Made by a program: the position numbers and the translations under genes
Notes under the pieces: model-generated
What the model was told of the DNA's origin: nothing
Seen by the model: the letters and a program-made list of their open reading frames with translations, nothing else
The model's database searches: none
Origin: Owenweeksia sp963758205
GTDB lineage: Bacteria; Bacteroidota; Bacteroidia; Flavobacteriales; Schleiferiaceae
DNA length: 64,000 nt
Direction: 5' to 3'
Assembly: GCA_963758205.1 (NCBI GenBank)
Contig: CAVWUM010000002.1
Coordinates: 124,001 to 188,000, forward strand
Shown here: positions 33,893 to 42,939 of the stretch, one piece after another
Layout: the number at the start of each line of letters is the position of its first letter
Numbering within the stretch: position 1 is the stretch's first letter

Positions 33893-35050
33893 ATGGAGGA
33901 TTTGGGCATACTAGTTTTGATGCCCACTTACAACAATGCTAAAACTTTAAAGCGAGTAATTTCGGGCATTCTTGAAATTATCGAATCCGATGATGCCACC
34001 CCGCGCCTACTGATTGTAAATGATGGCTCCACTGATGCTACTCCAAAAATTCTGGAGAAATTCAGCGGCAGGATTAACCTGATCGAATTTCCTCAAAATA
34101 AAGGTAAAGGTGCTGCGCTTAAAGCGGGATTTGAATATGCCAAAAGTCATAATTACCGCCACATCATTACCATTGACTCTGACGGGCAGCATTACCCGGA
34201 AGAGCTGCCCCACTTTATTGATAAAATAAAAACTTACCCCGATAGCCTGATTATGGGCGCCCGAGGTATGAAGGAGGCCGGTGCCCCGGGAAAGAGTTCA
34301 TTCGGGAATAAGTTTTCCAACTTTTGGTATTATGTAGAAACCGGAATTCGCTTACCCGATACTCAAACCGGCTACCGATGCTACCCTGTTGAGGGCCTCA
34401 AAAAAATAAATCTCTTTACACACAAATTCGAGCTTGAAATTGAGGTAATAGTAAAGCTGGCCTGGGCCGGCACGGAGGTGCATAGTTTGCCCATCCATGT
34501 AAAGTACGATCCTGATGAGCGGGTTTCGCACTTCAGACCATTTAAAGATTTTACGCGAATCAGCATACTAAATACCTACCTGGTAATACTTACCCTATTT
34601 TGGTATTTACCCAAAAGGCTCCTTAAAAAAAACATCTTCGAAATCATAAAAAAAGAGGTTACCCGCTCTGATGAGCCAGCCCTCAAAAAGGCATTGGCAC
34701 TGGGCTTTGGGGTTTTCTTTGGTATTATACCCATTTGGGGATTTCAGCTTTTGATTGGTATTCCCTTCTCCATTTTTACTAAACTCAACAAAGTGCTGTT
34801 TATCGCTGCTGCAAATATCAGCTTGCCGCCTTTTATTCCACTTATAATATTGGGAAGCTATGGTGTTGGTGAGTTTGTGTTGGGGAAATCTGATGTACCT
34901 CTTCCGCCCCTGAGCGAAATAACGCTGGCAGATATTCACACCAATTTTATTATTTATGTGTGGGGAGCCATTGTACTGGCCATAGTGGCCGGGTTATTTA
35001 CAACTCTTGTGGCTTGGGGAGTTATTGTTTGGAGGAGATCGAGAAGTTAA
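33893..35050 (+). CDS. Glycosyltransferase family 2 - DUF2062 fusion protein
   Basis: A 385-residue protein. Residues 1-230 are a GT2 domain (LVLMPTYNNAKTLKRVI, NDGSTDATP, ITIDSDGQHYPEE with the DxD-type motif, ARGMKEAGAPGKS). After a helix near 240, the DUF2062 domain has KALALGFGVFFGIIPIWGFQ and further membrane helices to the end. This fusion is typical of aryl polyene/flexirubin clusters and resembles dolichol-phosphate-mannose-synthase-type enzymes. The ATG at 33893 puts the GT2 motif at the usual distance from the N-terminus. A GTG at 33848 is possible but overlaps the dehydratase by 17 bases. It is the last gene of the long operon. Confidence 0.85.
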   Translation: MEDLGILVLMPTYNNAKTLKRVISGILEIIESDDATPRLLIVNDGSTDATPKILEKFSGRINLIEFPQNKGKGAALKAGFEYAKSHNYRHIITIDSDGQHYPEELPHFIDKIKTYPDSLIMGARGMKEAGAPGKSSFGNKFSNFWYYVETGIRLPDTQTGYRCYPVEGLKKINLFTHKFELEIEVIVKLAWAGTEVHSLPIHVKYDPDERVSHFRPFKDFTRISILNTYLVILTLFWYLPKRLLKKNIFEIIKKEVTRSDEPALKKALALGFGVFFGIIPIWGFQLLIGIPFSIFTKLNKVLFIAAANISLPPFIPLIILGSYGVGEFVLGKSDVPLPPLSEITLADIHTNFIIYVWGAIVLAIVAGLFTTLVAWGVIVWRRSRS

Positions 35051-35102
35051 TTTAAATTGTATATACCTTTTTCTCCACTATCAAATGGATTTATACTTCA
35101 AG

Positions 35103-35750
35103 CTAGTCTATTCTCAAGATATGCTCAATAACAAACGTTTTTTCAGCAGTAACAACCTCAACCTCTATGGGTAATACAACTTTCCGCTTGGGATCATATT
35201 TTGGAACAAATAGAAATGGATAGTCTGAAGTATAAAAAACAACCAAATCGTCCAGATTCGTAATTGATTCTTTTTTCCAATAACCAAAGACACTATTTGA
35301 CTCCTGATGGAAAAAGTCAAATGCATCTGTTATATCCTCACCTTTTAATAAGAACTTATAATTAGGGTAAGTGACTGTATCTGTAGTTCTAATTGAAATA
35401 CTTGAAAACTGGTTTCTATATACGGCTGGAGGGCTGAGTGCATATAGGCTTATTGAGAACATCCCTGAATAGTTAAAGTCAGAGGCTACTTCTGTACCTA
35501 GAACTTCTAATGCTAAGCCAATCTTATCATTGTCATAAAACAATAGCGAATCAGCTAAACCTATTCTTTTCACATCCCAATAAGACTGGTCTAAATCAGT
35601 ATCAACTTCAAATGTAACGGCTCCTAGGCTCGATATTTTTTGGTCAACAAAACCTCCCTGAATGTAATGTGAGTCCTTATCGTCTTCGCAACCTAGCGGT
35701 ATCAACCCTAAAAAGAGCATTAAAAAGAAAGCCTTGAAGTAGTTTTTCAT
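35103..35750 (-). CDS. Hypothetical lipoprotein
   Basis: A 215-residue protein with a lipoprotein signal peptide ending LGLIPLGC (Cys21), followed by acidic EDDKDS, a common export signal after the lipidated Cys in Bacteroidota. The rest is beta-rich with no motif I recognise. It is convergent with the pigment operon and stands alone. It has lower GC and more AT-rich codons than the neighbouring pigment genes, which may mean recent acquisition. Confidence 0.7.
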   Translation of the reverse strand: MKNYFKAFFLMLFLGLIPLGCEDDKDSHYIQGGFVDQKISSLGAVTFEVDTDLDQSYWDVKRIGLADSLLFYDNDKIGLALEVLGTEVASDFNYSGMFSISLYALSPPAVYRNQFSSISIRTTDTVTYPNYKFLLKGEDITDAFDFFHQESNSVFGYWKKESITNLDDLVVFYTSDYPFLFVPKYDPKRKVVLPIEVEVVTAEKTFVIEHILRID

Positions 35751-35873
35751 AGCGAATAATAACTTTCAAATTTAACTTCCCAAGACGTTTCCCGCGTTAA
35801 ACGAATCTTATCAATGCGCTAATGCATAAACTTATATGCCGAAGAAGTTGTAAATTCTCCTAAATTTTCAACC

Positions 35874-36836
35874 ATGCCAAAAATAACCGACACCCCACCC
35901 CAGTCAGTTTCTGACGAACTTTTTCTATTAAACCAGATCCTTGATGGCCTGCTACCTTCCAAACAACTTGATAAAAATGTGCTGATTGCCAGCTGGAACA
36001 TTCGCGCATTTGGGGGCCTCACTGACGAATGGGAGGCTGATGACAATGACAGCCCCAAACGTGATTTACACTCCCTATTGGCTATAGCCGAAATTGTAAA
36101 GCGCTTTGACATTATTGCCATCCAAGAGGTGAAGGGAAACCTGAAAGCCCTACGCCACATGCTAAAAGGTTTAGGGGATGATTACAGCTTTATACTCACC
36201 GATGTAGCAGGAGGAGCCGAAGGAAACGATGAGCGACTGGCCTTTATATTTGACACCCGTAAAGTAAAACTCTCCGGACTGGCCTGTGAGCTGGTGGTGC
36301 CTAACGAGGAAGTAGAAAACATTAAACCCGGAGCCTTTGGGCGACAGTTTGTAAGAACGCCCTATGCCGTAGGTTTTAAAGTAGGTGGTAAAACTTTTAT
36401 ACTAATTACCCTGCATGTTCTTTACGGTAAAAAAGCGGCAGACCGCACTCCCGAATTAAAAGCTATTGCCGAATGGCTTTACAACTGGAGTAAAGACATG
36501 AATGCTTTTGACCAAAGCCTTATGGTGCTGGGCGACTTTAATATTGATCGTAAGGATGACGACCGCTACAAAGCTTTTGTTTCAACTGGCCTGAAAGTAC
36601 CGGAAGACTTAACCCACATCCGCAGAACAGTGTATGACAACAGCACCAAATATTATGACCAAATAGCCTGGTTTGAAAACGAACAGAATGTTTCGCAACT
36701 TTCGCTGAAGTATCTCCGCGGTGGCTCTTTTGACTTTGGCCCTCATGTACTTAAAGACCGTAACCTAACTGCCGGACAGCTTTCATGGCGTATTTCGGAT
36801 CATCTGCCGCTGTGGGCGGAGTTTTCTACGCGGTAA
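35874..36836 (+). CDS. Endonuclease/exonuclease/phosphatase family protein
   Basis: A 320-residue DNase I-like protein with all the fold's motifs: ASWNIRAFGG (Asn), IIAIQEVKGN (metal Glu), ITLHVLYGKK, VLGDFNIDRKDD (Asp/Asn) and ISDHLPLWAEF (Asp-His). There is no signal peptide. It may cleave DNA, RNA or phosphodiesters; the substrate is unknown. It sits next to a GxxExxY element. The stop codon lies 7 bases from the left inverted repeat of that element. Confidence 0.85.
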   Translation: MPKITDTPPQSVSDELFLLNQILDGLLPSKQLDKNVLIASWNIRAFGGLTDEWEADDNDSPKRDLHSLLAIAEIVKRFDIIAIQEVKGNLKALRHMLKGLGDDYSFILTDVAGGAEGNDERLAFIFDTRKVKLSGLACELVVPNEEVENIKPGAFGRQFVRTPYAVGFKVGGKTFILITLHVLYGKKAADRTPELKAIAEWLYNWSKDMNAFDQSLMVLGDFNIDRKDDDRYKAFVSTGLKVPEDLTHIRRTVYDNSTKYYDQIAWFENEQNVSQLSLKYLRGGSFDFGPHVLKDRNLTAGQLSWRISDHLPLWAEFSTR

Positions 36837-36842
36837 GAAGTT

Positions 36843-37335
36843 CACCACTGATTACACAGATTTTCACAGATTATAAATTTGAGGGTTGCACTCGAAACTG
36901 ATTTAAAGCTATTATGGATGAACTCAATGAAATCAGCTACAAGATTATTGGTTGTGCCTACGAAGTGCATGCTGAGTTAGGGCCAGGGCTTTTGGAGAAA
37001 ACATATGAGATTTGCTTACTACATGAGCTACTAAAAGCTGGATTAGAAACTAGACAGCAAGTGGGGTTACCCGTTTTATACAAGGGCATTCGGCTAGATG
37101 CAGGCTACAAGATTGACCTGATTGTAGAAAATAGGATAATACTCGAGTTAAAATCCATTGAAGCACTGGCTCCAATTCATCAGGCTCAATTGTTAACCTA
37201 TATGAGGTTAGCGGATATAAAGCTAGGCCTTCTGTTTAATTTCAATGTTTTGAACTTAAGAAAGGGTGGTATTAAAAGAATGGTTCTTTAAGCTAATGGC
37301 CCCAATCCATGTTAATCTGTGTAATCCGTGGTTTA
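36843..37335. mobile_element. Possible small mobile unit: GxxExxY gene bracketed by inverted repeats
   Basis: The left end (36843-36873) and the reverse complement of the right end (37304-37335) share the 13-base core GATTACACAGATT plus flanking matches (CACCAC/AACCAC, about 24 of 32 positions). The unit is about 493 bases, fills the whole gap between two genes, and the right end abuts the stop codon of the PaaK-like gene. The repeat type (ATTACACAGATT) is widespread in intergenic DNA. No transposase is present, so movement would need help from elsewhere. Confidence 0.5.
36914..37291 (+). CDS. GxxExxY family protein
   Basis: A 125-residue protein matching the GxxExxY family: NEISYKIIGCAYEVHAELGPGLLEKTYE with the naming motif GLLEKTY, then YKIDLIVENRIILELKSIEAL, whose D...E.K spacing resembles a PD-(D/E)XK nuclease core. 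The end is GLLFNFNVLNLRKGGIKRMVL. The biological role of the family is not established. Copies often sit in isolated intergenic positions, as here, between inverted repeats. Confidence 0.88.
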   Translation: MDELNEISYKIIGCAYEVHAELGPGLLEKTYEICLLHELLKAGLETRQQVGLPVLYKGIRLDAGYKIDLIVENRIILELKSIEALAPIHQAQLLTYMRLADIKLGLLFNFNVLNLRKGGIKRMVL

Positions 37336-38619
37336 AGACCTCAAATCCCTCACCAAAATCGGTTTCCTGCTATCATCAGCAAATCGTATAGCTCGAATTT
37401 CCTCGGCAGATTCAAAGCTTACTTTAGGTGTAACACGGAGCCGTGCACGCAGGGTATCCAAAATAACTTTTTCAAGTGTTTGAGATGCCGCACAACGAAT
37501 CATCAGCTCATCTCCACCCCACTCATTGCTTTCAATTTGTATGATGTAGGCCTTTAAATCTTCCACCTCGTTGAGGGCATCTACTATCATATTCGGATAA
37601 AGTGTAGTGCCTTTCAACTTTATCATTTGCTGCTGCCGACCCAGTACAGGGCCTAAACGTGGAGTGGTTCTCCCACAGGAGCATGGCTCGTCATAGTAAT
37701 GGCAGATATCCCCCGTGCGGTATCGTAACAATGGCGTGGCTTCCACACCCAATGGTGTAACTACTACTTCGCCTTCTTCACCGTTTTTCACCTGATTTCC
37801 ATTTTCATCCAGCACCTCCAGCACAATTAAGTCCGGTTGCACGTGCACTCCTGATTTTTCAGAACATGCGGTAAAAGCCGTAGCCATTTCAGTACTGGCA
37901 TAGGTGGAGATCAATTCCACATCCCAACGGCTCTTGATGCGCCTCATTAAAGCTCCGGGTTGTAACTCTCCGGTGGTAAGGGCCTCACCAATACACACTA
38001 TTTTTTTTACGGAAGTGGCATTGGCATCTATTCCATGCCTTTCAGCATAATCCAAAAGAAACGGAATGAATGAGGGTACAGCAATTAATACTGTTGGTTT
38101 GAATTGTTGAATACTCTTCCATTGCATGGCTGGTACACCGGGGCCGGTGCGCACCATGCCTGCACCAAGGGCGCGAGTTCCGTAATGATAGGCAAGTCCG
38201 GCCATAAACTGTTTGTCTATAGTGGTCATTAACTGAAAAACATCAGTTGACTCGCAACCGGCTATAAGCAAGGAGTTTTTTTCATTTTTTGCCAGGCGCT
38301 GTAAATCATTCTCTGAAACAAACATGGCCACAGGGTCGCCAAGGGTACCGGAGGTAGTGGCGTAATCAATAATTTCAGATTTTGGAATAGCCAAAAAATC
38401 CCAATTATGCCGAGCCAGGTCATCCTTTACGGTAAACGGTAATTCCTTTAAAGGATCAAGGCTATCGCTAAACACTTCCCCGGAAGGGAGATGCCCCAAT
38501 ACCTCCTTATAATAGGGCGACTTTGCGCGGATATACTTAAGGTGAGCGTTAAGGCTGTCCCTCCAGTACTGCTCGCGTAATTTGGAGTCGGTTTCAATTG
38601 GTTTGATAACTGATTTCAT
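37333..38619 (-). CDS. Phenylacetate-CoA ligase-like AMP-dependent ligase
   Basis: A 428-residue adenylate-forming enzyme of the PaaK family: ATTSGTLGDPVAMF (P-loop), STYASTEMATAF, LLRYRTGDICHYYDEPCSCGRTTPRLG with its Cys-rich PaaK feature, and KLKGTTLYPNMIVDAL in the C-terminal domain. It activates a carboxylic acid as the AMP ester and passes it to CoA or a carrier. Next to a coumarate-producing pathway, it could activate 4-coumarate for loading onto ACP; this is an inference. Its start is 1 base from the C45 gene stop, so the two are one leftward operon. Confidence 0.85.
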   Translation of the reverse strand: MKSVIKPIETDSKLREQYWRDSLNAHLKYIRAKSPYYKEVLGHLPSGEVFSDSLDPLKELPFTVKDDLARHNWDFLAIPKSEIIDYATTSGTLGDPVAMFVSENDLQRLAKNEKNSLLIAGCESTDVFQLMTTIDKQFMAGLAYHYGTRALGAGMVRTGPGVPAMQWKSIQQFKPTVLIAVPSFIPFLLDYAERHGIDANATSVKKIVCIGEALTTGELQPGALMRRIKSRWDVELISTYASTEMATAFTACSEKSGVHVQPDLIVLEVLDENGNQVKNGEEGEVVVTPLGVEATPLLRYRTGDICHYYDEPCSCGRTTPRLGPVLGRQQQMIKLKGTTLYPNMIVDALNEVEDLKAYIIQIESNEWGGDELMIRCAASQTLEKVILDTLRARLRVTPKVSFESAEEIRAIRFADDSRKPILVRDLRS

Positions 38620-40305
38620 TTAGCGGCAATCCTTTAGTCGTTCCTCAATTTCTCTTTCTTCCTTGCGGGAGGCTACACTTTTGGTTAAAGCCAAAGTATA
38701 ATATTCACAGGCCTTTGTGGGCTGCTGCTTTTCTGTAAAATAATTTCCGAGTAATTGATAGGTGAGGTAGCTCTCAGGGTTTGAGGCTATAAACTTTGTT
38801 ACTTCATCCTCGCTGAGCTGCAATGGAATTCCCACTAAGGTAAAATCAGTTATAGCCTGCTTTATCCTTTTGAAATATAAAAACCGTTGATATTGATCCG
38901 TTTTCAAAAATGGGTCTGCAGCTATGGTACATGTGGGGTCATTTACTTTTTGATGATTTTTAACCACCATATCGGCTACAGCAAACACAAAGTCAAGATC
39001 ATAACACACAAAGGCACCTAGTTGGTATGGCCCTGCCGAAACCCACATTTTTTTCTCCACTGGTTCAAAAATCACCCCATGGTGCGCAATAAGCTGATTC
39101 ATAGCCACGGTATTGGCCATACCCACATCAATATCGTGCAGCCCGCGCTGGTCACGCAATATAGCAACGCCCTCCTCTACCGTTATGGGGTAGTTTCGGT
39201 CTAAGAGTTCATTCATGCGGGCCAGGCGGTTCTTTGAATCCGACTCTTCAAGGTTTTCCAGATTAGCGGGGTTTTGGGCAAAAACCTCACCCTGGTAGTG
39301 GTTGGAGCAGCTCAGGTGGCTGTTGCCTGTTTCAAAAAGTCCGATTGTATCTGTTGACTTTTCAATAATGGCGGCTCGGTTTTCCAAACCGGAACCAATC
39401 AGCAAGGCTTCCGATACAAAAGTTTCGCGTTTTTTAGCAATGGCATAGGCTTCATCAATAGTGGAGGCGTATTGCAATATTTCTCTCGCCAAAAGCGAAA
39501 TAGGCATTTTGGCACCAGTTGGTATGGCCGATTTTGAGGCATTAATAGTTACCGTGAGGCCCTTTTCATTCATACCCGATGCCACTCCCATAAAGCCGGC
39601 CCATGAGTAACTGGCGTAGGCATAGCCCTCATCAGGGCGCATAAAAGTCATCAGTTTATCGCGTGAAAAATCATCCCCCACAAAAAAGTCGAAATTCCTT
39701 CCGATAAGGAGGTTGCCATTATAGCTACTACTATCCCACACGGCAAATGAAGTGCACCCAACCATATTCAGATCCGTTAAGGCATGCCCAATATCATGCG
39801 CTGCATGATAGTTTAAAATACGATAGTAGGCAGGCGCTATGCTGGTATATTCATCTGAAAAGGATTTAGACACACCATATATTTCCTTTTGGTACTCCTG
39901 CGGAATGTACTCATCCATATCCTTATTAAACCATCCGATAAAAAACTTAAGAAACCAACGTAACCCTGAGGAAGGTACCAGCTTTTCAACCTGTGCCACA
40001 AAGTAATCTTCCTGTGCCTGTACCTGCTCTATAGCCAACTCTCCATAGGCCACACCACGCTCGTAAGGGGCGCCTTCAATGTAAATTTCCCAAATGCCAT
40101 AGTCGTTCTTCCGGTACCAGTCATTGTTATAATATCGAATTTCGCCATCCGTTTTTACCTGCACCTTTTGCACAATGGCATCTTCATTTTCAACTTCAGG
40201 ATAGGATACCCGAATGGCGAGTAAAAACAAAACAATGAACAGCACTATCAGGCACAAAAACCCAAGTGAAAATCTTTTAAGTATCTTTTTAGTTTTGGAT
40301 TTCAA
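38620..40305 (-). CDS. C45-type (acyl-CoA:6-APA acyltransferase-like) Ntn hydrolase with C-terminal TPR-like tail
   Basis: A 561-residue protein with a membrane anchor at 12-33, an Ntn-hydrolase core and a helical, TPR-like tail (about 500-561, LTYQLLGNYFTEKQQPTKACEYY). The nucleophile is Cys184 in MVGCTSFAVWDS, followed by NGNLLIGRNFDF, which matches the self-processing C45 family (acyltransferase or amidase). The preceding NYHAAHDIGHAL region fits the propeptide side. It is co-transcribed with the PaaK-like ligase, suggesting it moves or releases the acyl group that the ligase activates. It probably faces the periplasm. Confidence 0.8.
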   Translation of the reverse strand: MKSKTKKILKRFSLGFLCLIVLFIVLFLLAIRVSYPEVENEDAIVQKVQVKTDGEIRYYNNDWYRKNDYGIWEIYIEGAPYERGVAYGELAIEQVQAQEDYFVAQVEKLVPSSGLRWFLKFFIGWFNKDMDEYIPQEYQKEIYGVSKSFSDEYTSIAPAYYRILNYHAAHDIGHALTDLNMVGCTSFAVWDSSSYNGNLLIGRNFDFFVGDDFSRDKLMTFMRPDEGYAYASYSWAGFMGVASGMNEKGLTVTINASKSAIPTGAKMPISLLAREILQYASTIDEAYAIAKKRETFVSEALLIGSGLENRAAIIEKSTDTIGLFETGNSHLSCSNHYQGEVFAQNPANLENLEESDSKNRLARMNELLDRNYPITVEEGVAILRDQRGLHDIDVGMANTVAMNQLIAHHGVIFEPVEKKMWVSAGPYQLGAFVCYDLDFVFAVADMVVKNHQKVNDPTCTIAADPFLKTDQYQRFLYFKRIKQAITDFTLVGIPLQLSEDEVTKFIASNPESYLTYQLLGNYFTEKQQPTKACEYYTLALTKSVASRKEEREIEERLKDCR

Positions 40306-40387
40306 TAGAGGGAGTTGAATTTTTGGAACGGCAAATTTAGCAATTGCAGATACAGTGCTGGTGCCTCATTCAACATTGTTCCCCAGG

Positions 40388-41044
40388 CTATTCTCTCATT
40401 TTATCGAAGTCAATTTTTCGACCGGTTGTGCCGCGCCAGCGCTTTATCCTCCCTTCCCTTTCGGGCAGAGCTACAAAGTCCTCTTTACGGCATTGCTCCA
40501 GTTCTATTTCCGGCTCATTAAATTGCAGCGTATCCATAATCTCGTAATCAAAAGGGAGGTAATACAAAAAGTCAATTTCGTTTTCATACACCTGCTGCAT
40601 AAAGTAATTCTGATAAGGATCGGTAGCCAGTGCAAAAGTTTTATAGCCCATCTTTTTCCCCTTTAGTACAGAGTAATATACATTCTCAACGCTATGCTCG
40701 GCATTAATTTCTGAAAACATATGTTCTTCCGGTAAACCAAGCGCCACAGCATATCGTCTCATTACTTCACCTTCGTAATAAGGTGAATAAACTGCTGAAC
40801 CTGAAAAAATGATATTCCTGGCCAGCCCCTGCTCGTAAAGGTGTTTTGCCCAATGTACTCTGTACTTCATCACATCATCCCAGCTCTCGCCATTATGCGG
40901 AATTCCGGGAACGATTAAGGCATCAAAAGGTGCTTGCTTTTTTTGATCGGTAAAAATGCGCCTGGCTTGTTTTGAGCTCCAGCAAGCGGAAAGTGATAAC
41001 AATAGGAGAAGGGCAAACAGGGGTCGTACAAATTTGAAAGTCAC
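40388..41044 (-). CDS. YdcF/DUF218-like lipoprotein
   Basis: A 218-residue protein with a lipoprotein signal ending LLSLSACW (Cys21). The core FDALIVPGIPHNGESWDDVM, ARNIIFSGSAVYSPYYEGEVMRRYA and FALATDPYQNYF matches the DUF218 (YdcF/SanA) fold, which is linked to envelope or vancomycin-type phenotypes in E. coli but has no assigned reaction. The C-terminus is basic. It overlaps nothing and starts 108 bases from the divergent DUF368 region. Confidence 0.75.
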   Translation of the reverse strand: MTFKFVRPLFALLLLLSLSACWSSKQARRIFTDQKKQAPFDALIVPGIPHNGESWDDVMKYRVHWAKHLYEQGLARNIIFSGSAVYSPYYEGEVMRRYAVALGLPEEHMFSEINAEHSVENVYYSVLKGKKMGYKTFALATDPYQNYFMQQVYENEIDFLYYLPFDYEIMDTLQFNEPEIELEQCRKEDFVALPEREGRIKRWRGTTGRKIDFDKMRE

Positions 41045-41184
41045 GCGGTGATTAGTTTAAAATCTATTAACGAGCAAAATCCATCAAAGGTTTGAAGCGA
41101 TTTGTCTATAAAAATAACACCTGATCAGATTTAAGTGAGCAATTTAATTTTTTGAGTTTCCTTTGCCGCAAAATTAAACGCGGC

Positions 41185-42135
41185 ATGTCACAACTTTCGT
41201 TGATATTTAAAGGAATGGCTATGGGTATGGCCGAAGTGGTACCAGGGGTTTCAGGTGGAACCATCGCTTTTATTACTGGTATTTATGAGCGCCTTATTTT
41301 CTCTATAAAATCAATTGATTTAGAATTTTTAAAGTTGCTTTTTAGCGGTAAAGTTGCTGCAGCCTGGAAAAAAATTGATGGCAATTTTTTGCTTTTTCTT
41401 ATTGGTGGCATGTTGCTGGGTATAGTGGTTGGGGTGTTTGCTATTACCTGGCTGCTCGAACATCATCCACTGCTCATTTGGGGATTTTTCTTCGGGCTTA
41501 TACTGGCATCAGTATATGTGGTTGGTAAAGATATTACCAGCTGGAATGCGGGAACCGTAATTGCACTTTTACTGGGCACAGGCCTGGTATATTACGTAAC
41601 GGTTGCAGTGCCCGGCTCACCTACCACGGCACTTTGGTTTGTATTTATATGCGGTGCCGTAGCCATTTCAGCTCTTTTGCTACCCGGGCTATCAGGCAGT
41701 TTTGTGCTATTGCTGTTGGGTATGTACACCTATATTATTCCAAAAGTTAAGGATGTCCTTTCGGGAGATTTATCCGGGCTTTCAGTTATTGTAGTTTTCG
41801 CGTTGGGTTGCCTTACGGGATTATTGAGTTTTTCAAGAGTACTTACCTGGGCCTTCAAAAACTTTAAAAACATTACCCTTGCTTTCCTTACGGGATTGAT
41901 GATTGGTTCGCTTAATAAAGTCTGGCCCTGGCAGCAGGTACTCAGCCTGCGCACCAATACTGAGGGAGAGGAATCTGTGGCTTTCTCTAAAAGTGTGTTG
42001 CCTTCCACTTTTGCAGAGCTTGATTCTAACTTTCTTTACGGCACCGATCCGCAATTAGGGGGCGTAATTGGCTGCGTGCTTTTTGGATTGGTATTAGTAC
42101 TGGGGTTGTATTTTGCCGGTAGAAAGAGTTCATAG
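41185..42135 (+). CDS. DUF368 family integral membrane protein
   Basis: A 316-residue polytopic membrane protein with about nine helices. The family hallmark GMAMGMAEVVPGVSGGTIAFITGIYE is present near the N-terminus (MGMAEVVPGVSGGTIAF) and again as LLLPGLSGSFVLLLLGMY in the second half, an internal repeat. DUF368 proteins have recently been linked to undecaprenyl-phosphate translocation (PopT/UptA-type), with DedA as the other class; I carry this over by family. The ATG at 41185 is preferred over TTG 41152, because the family starts with MS-LFKGMAMG. Confidence 0.85.
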   Translation: MSQLSLIFKGMAMGMAEVVPGVSGGTIAFITGIYERLIFSIKSIDLEFLKLLFSGKVAAAWKKIDGNFLLFLIGGMLLGIVVGVFAITWLLEHHPLLIWGFFFGLILASVYVVGKDITSWNAGTVIALLLGTGLVYYVTVAVPGSPTTALWFVFICGAVAISALLLPGLSGSFVLLLLGMYTYIIPKVKDVLSGDLSGLSVIVVFALGCLTGLLSFSRVLTWAFKNFKNITLAFLTGLMIGSLNKVWPWQQVLSLRTNTEGEESVAFSKSVLPSTFAELDSNFLYGTDPQLGGVIGCVLFGLVLVLGLYFAGRKSS

Positions 42136-42189
42136 ATCAAATTCTCCATTTGCAGTTAATAGGTTTCTACCTTTATAAAAATTCTTAAC

Positions 42190-42918
42190 ATGCATTTGGG
42201 TCTTATCGGTAAGTCATTAAAGCATTCATTCTCCGAAAAATATTTTGCTGAAAAGTTTAAAAAACTTGGGCTTACCGGTCATTCATATACAAATTTTGAA
42301 CTGGAAAGTATAGATGAGTTTCCGGGGCTATTGAAGGCCAACCCGAACCTGACCGGCCTTAACGTAACCATACCCTATAAATCCGCTATTATTCCGTATC
42401 TCGATTCACTTTCTGCGGAAGCTGAAAAAATAAATGCCGTAAATACTATAAAGATTAAGGATGGTAAACTATACGGCCACAACACAGATATTTATGGTTT
42501 TACCGAAAGCCTGAAGCCACTTCTTAAAGCACATCATAAGCAGGCTTTGATATTGGGTACCGGAGGCGCTTCAAAAGCCATAGCCTACAGCCTGAATACG
42601 TTAGGAATTGATTATCAAAAAGTAAGTAGAAAACCACGTAATGGTAAATGGAGTTATGAAAGAGCCTCAGGAGAACTGCCACACTACTTCCTGCTTATAA
42701 ACACTACCCCTGTCGGCACTTATCCTCATACTAAACAGGCTCCCCCACTGGATTTGACCGAACTTGGTGAAGAACACTTAGTGTATGATTTGATCTATAA
42801 TCCTGAGAAAACAGCTTTACTGAAAGAAGCCGAGCAAAAAGGAGGAAGTATTAAAAATGGATACGAAATGCTGGTATTACAGGCAGATAAAGCATGGGAG
42901 ATTTGGAATGAAGTTTAA
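42190..42918 (+). CDS. aroE: Shikimate dehydrogenase
   Basis: NADPH-dependent reduction of 3-dehydroshikimate in aromatic amino acid synthesis. It is 242 residues, slightly shorter than E. coli AroE, as is normal in Bacteroidota. Motifs: GKSLKHSFSEKYF (shikimate-binding Ser pair), NVTIPYKSAI (catalytic Lys), GHNTDIYGF, GTGGASKAIAY (nucleotide site), INTTPVGTYP and YDLIYNPEKT. It starts 54 bases after DUF368 and is followed 21 bases later by the DUF349 protein. Confidence 0.95.
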   Translation: MHLGLIGKSLKHSFSEKYFAEKFKKLGLTGHSYTNFELESIDEFPGLLKANPNLTGLNVTIPYKSAIIPYLDSLSAEAEKINAVNTIKIKDGKLYGHNTDIYGFTESLKPLLKAHHKQALILGTGGASKAIAYSLNTLGIDYQKVSRKPRNGKWSYERASGELPHYFLLINTTPVGTYPHTKQAPPLDLTELGEEHLVYDLIYNPEKTALLKEAEQKGGSIKNGYEMLVLQADKAWEIWNEV

Positions 42919-42939
42919 ATTTGCAACAAAGCAATAGTT

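Noticed and set aside
36843..37335. Considered as an insertion sequence
   Set aside because: No transposase; only a GxxExxY gene and inverted repeats, so it is reported only as a possible mobile unit.
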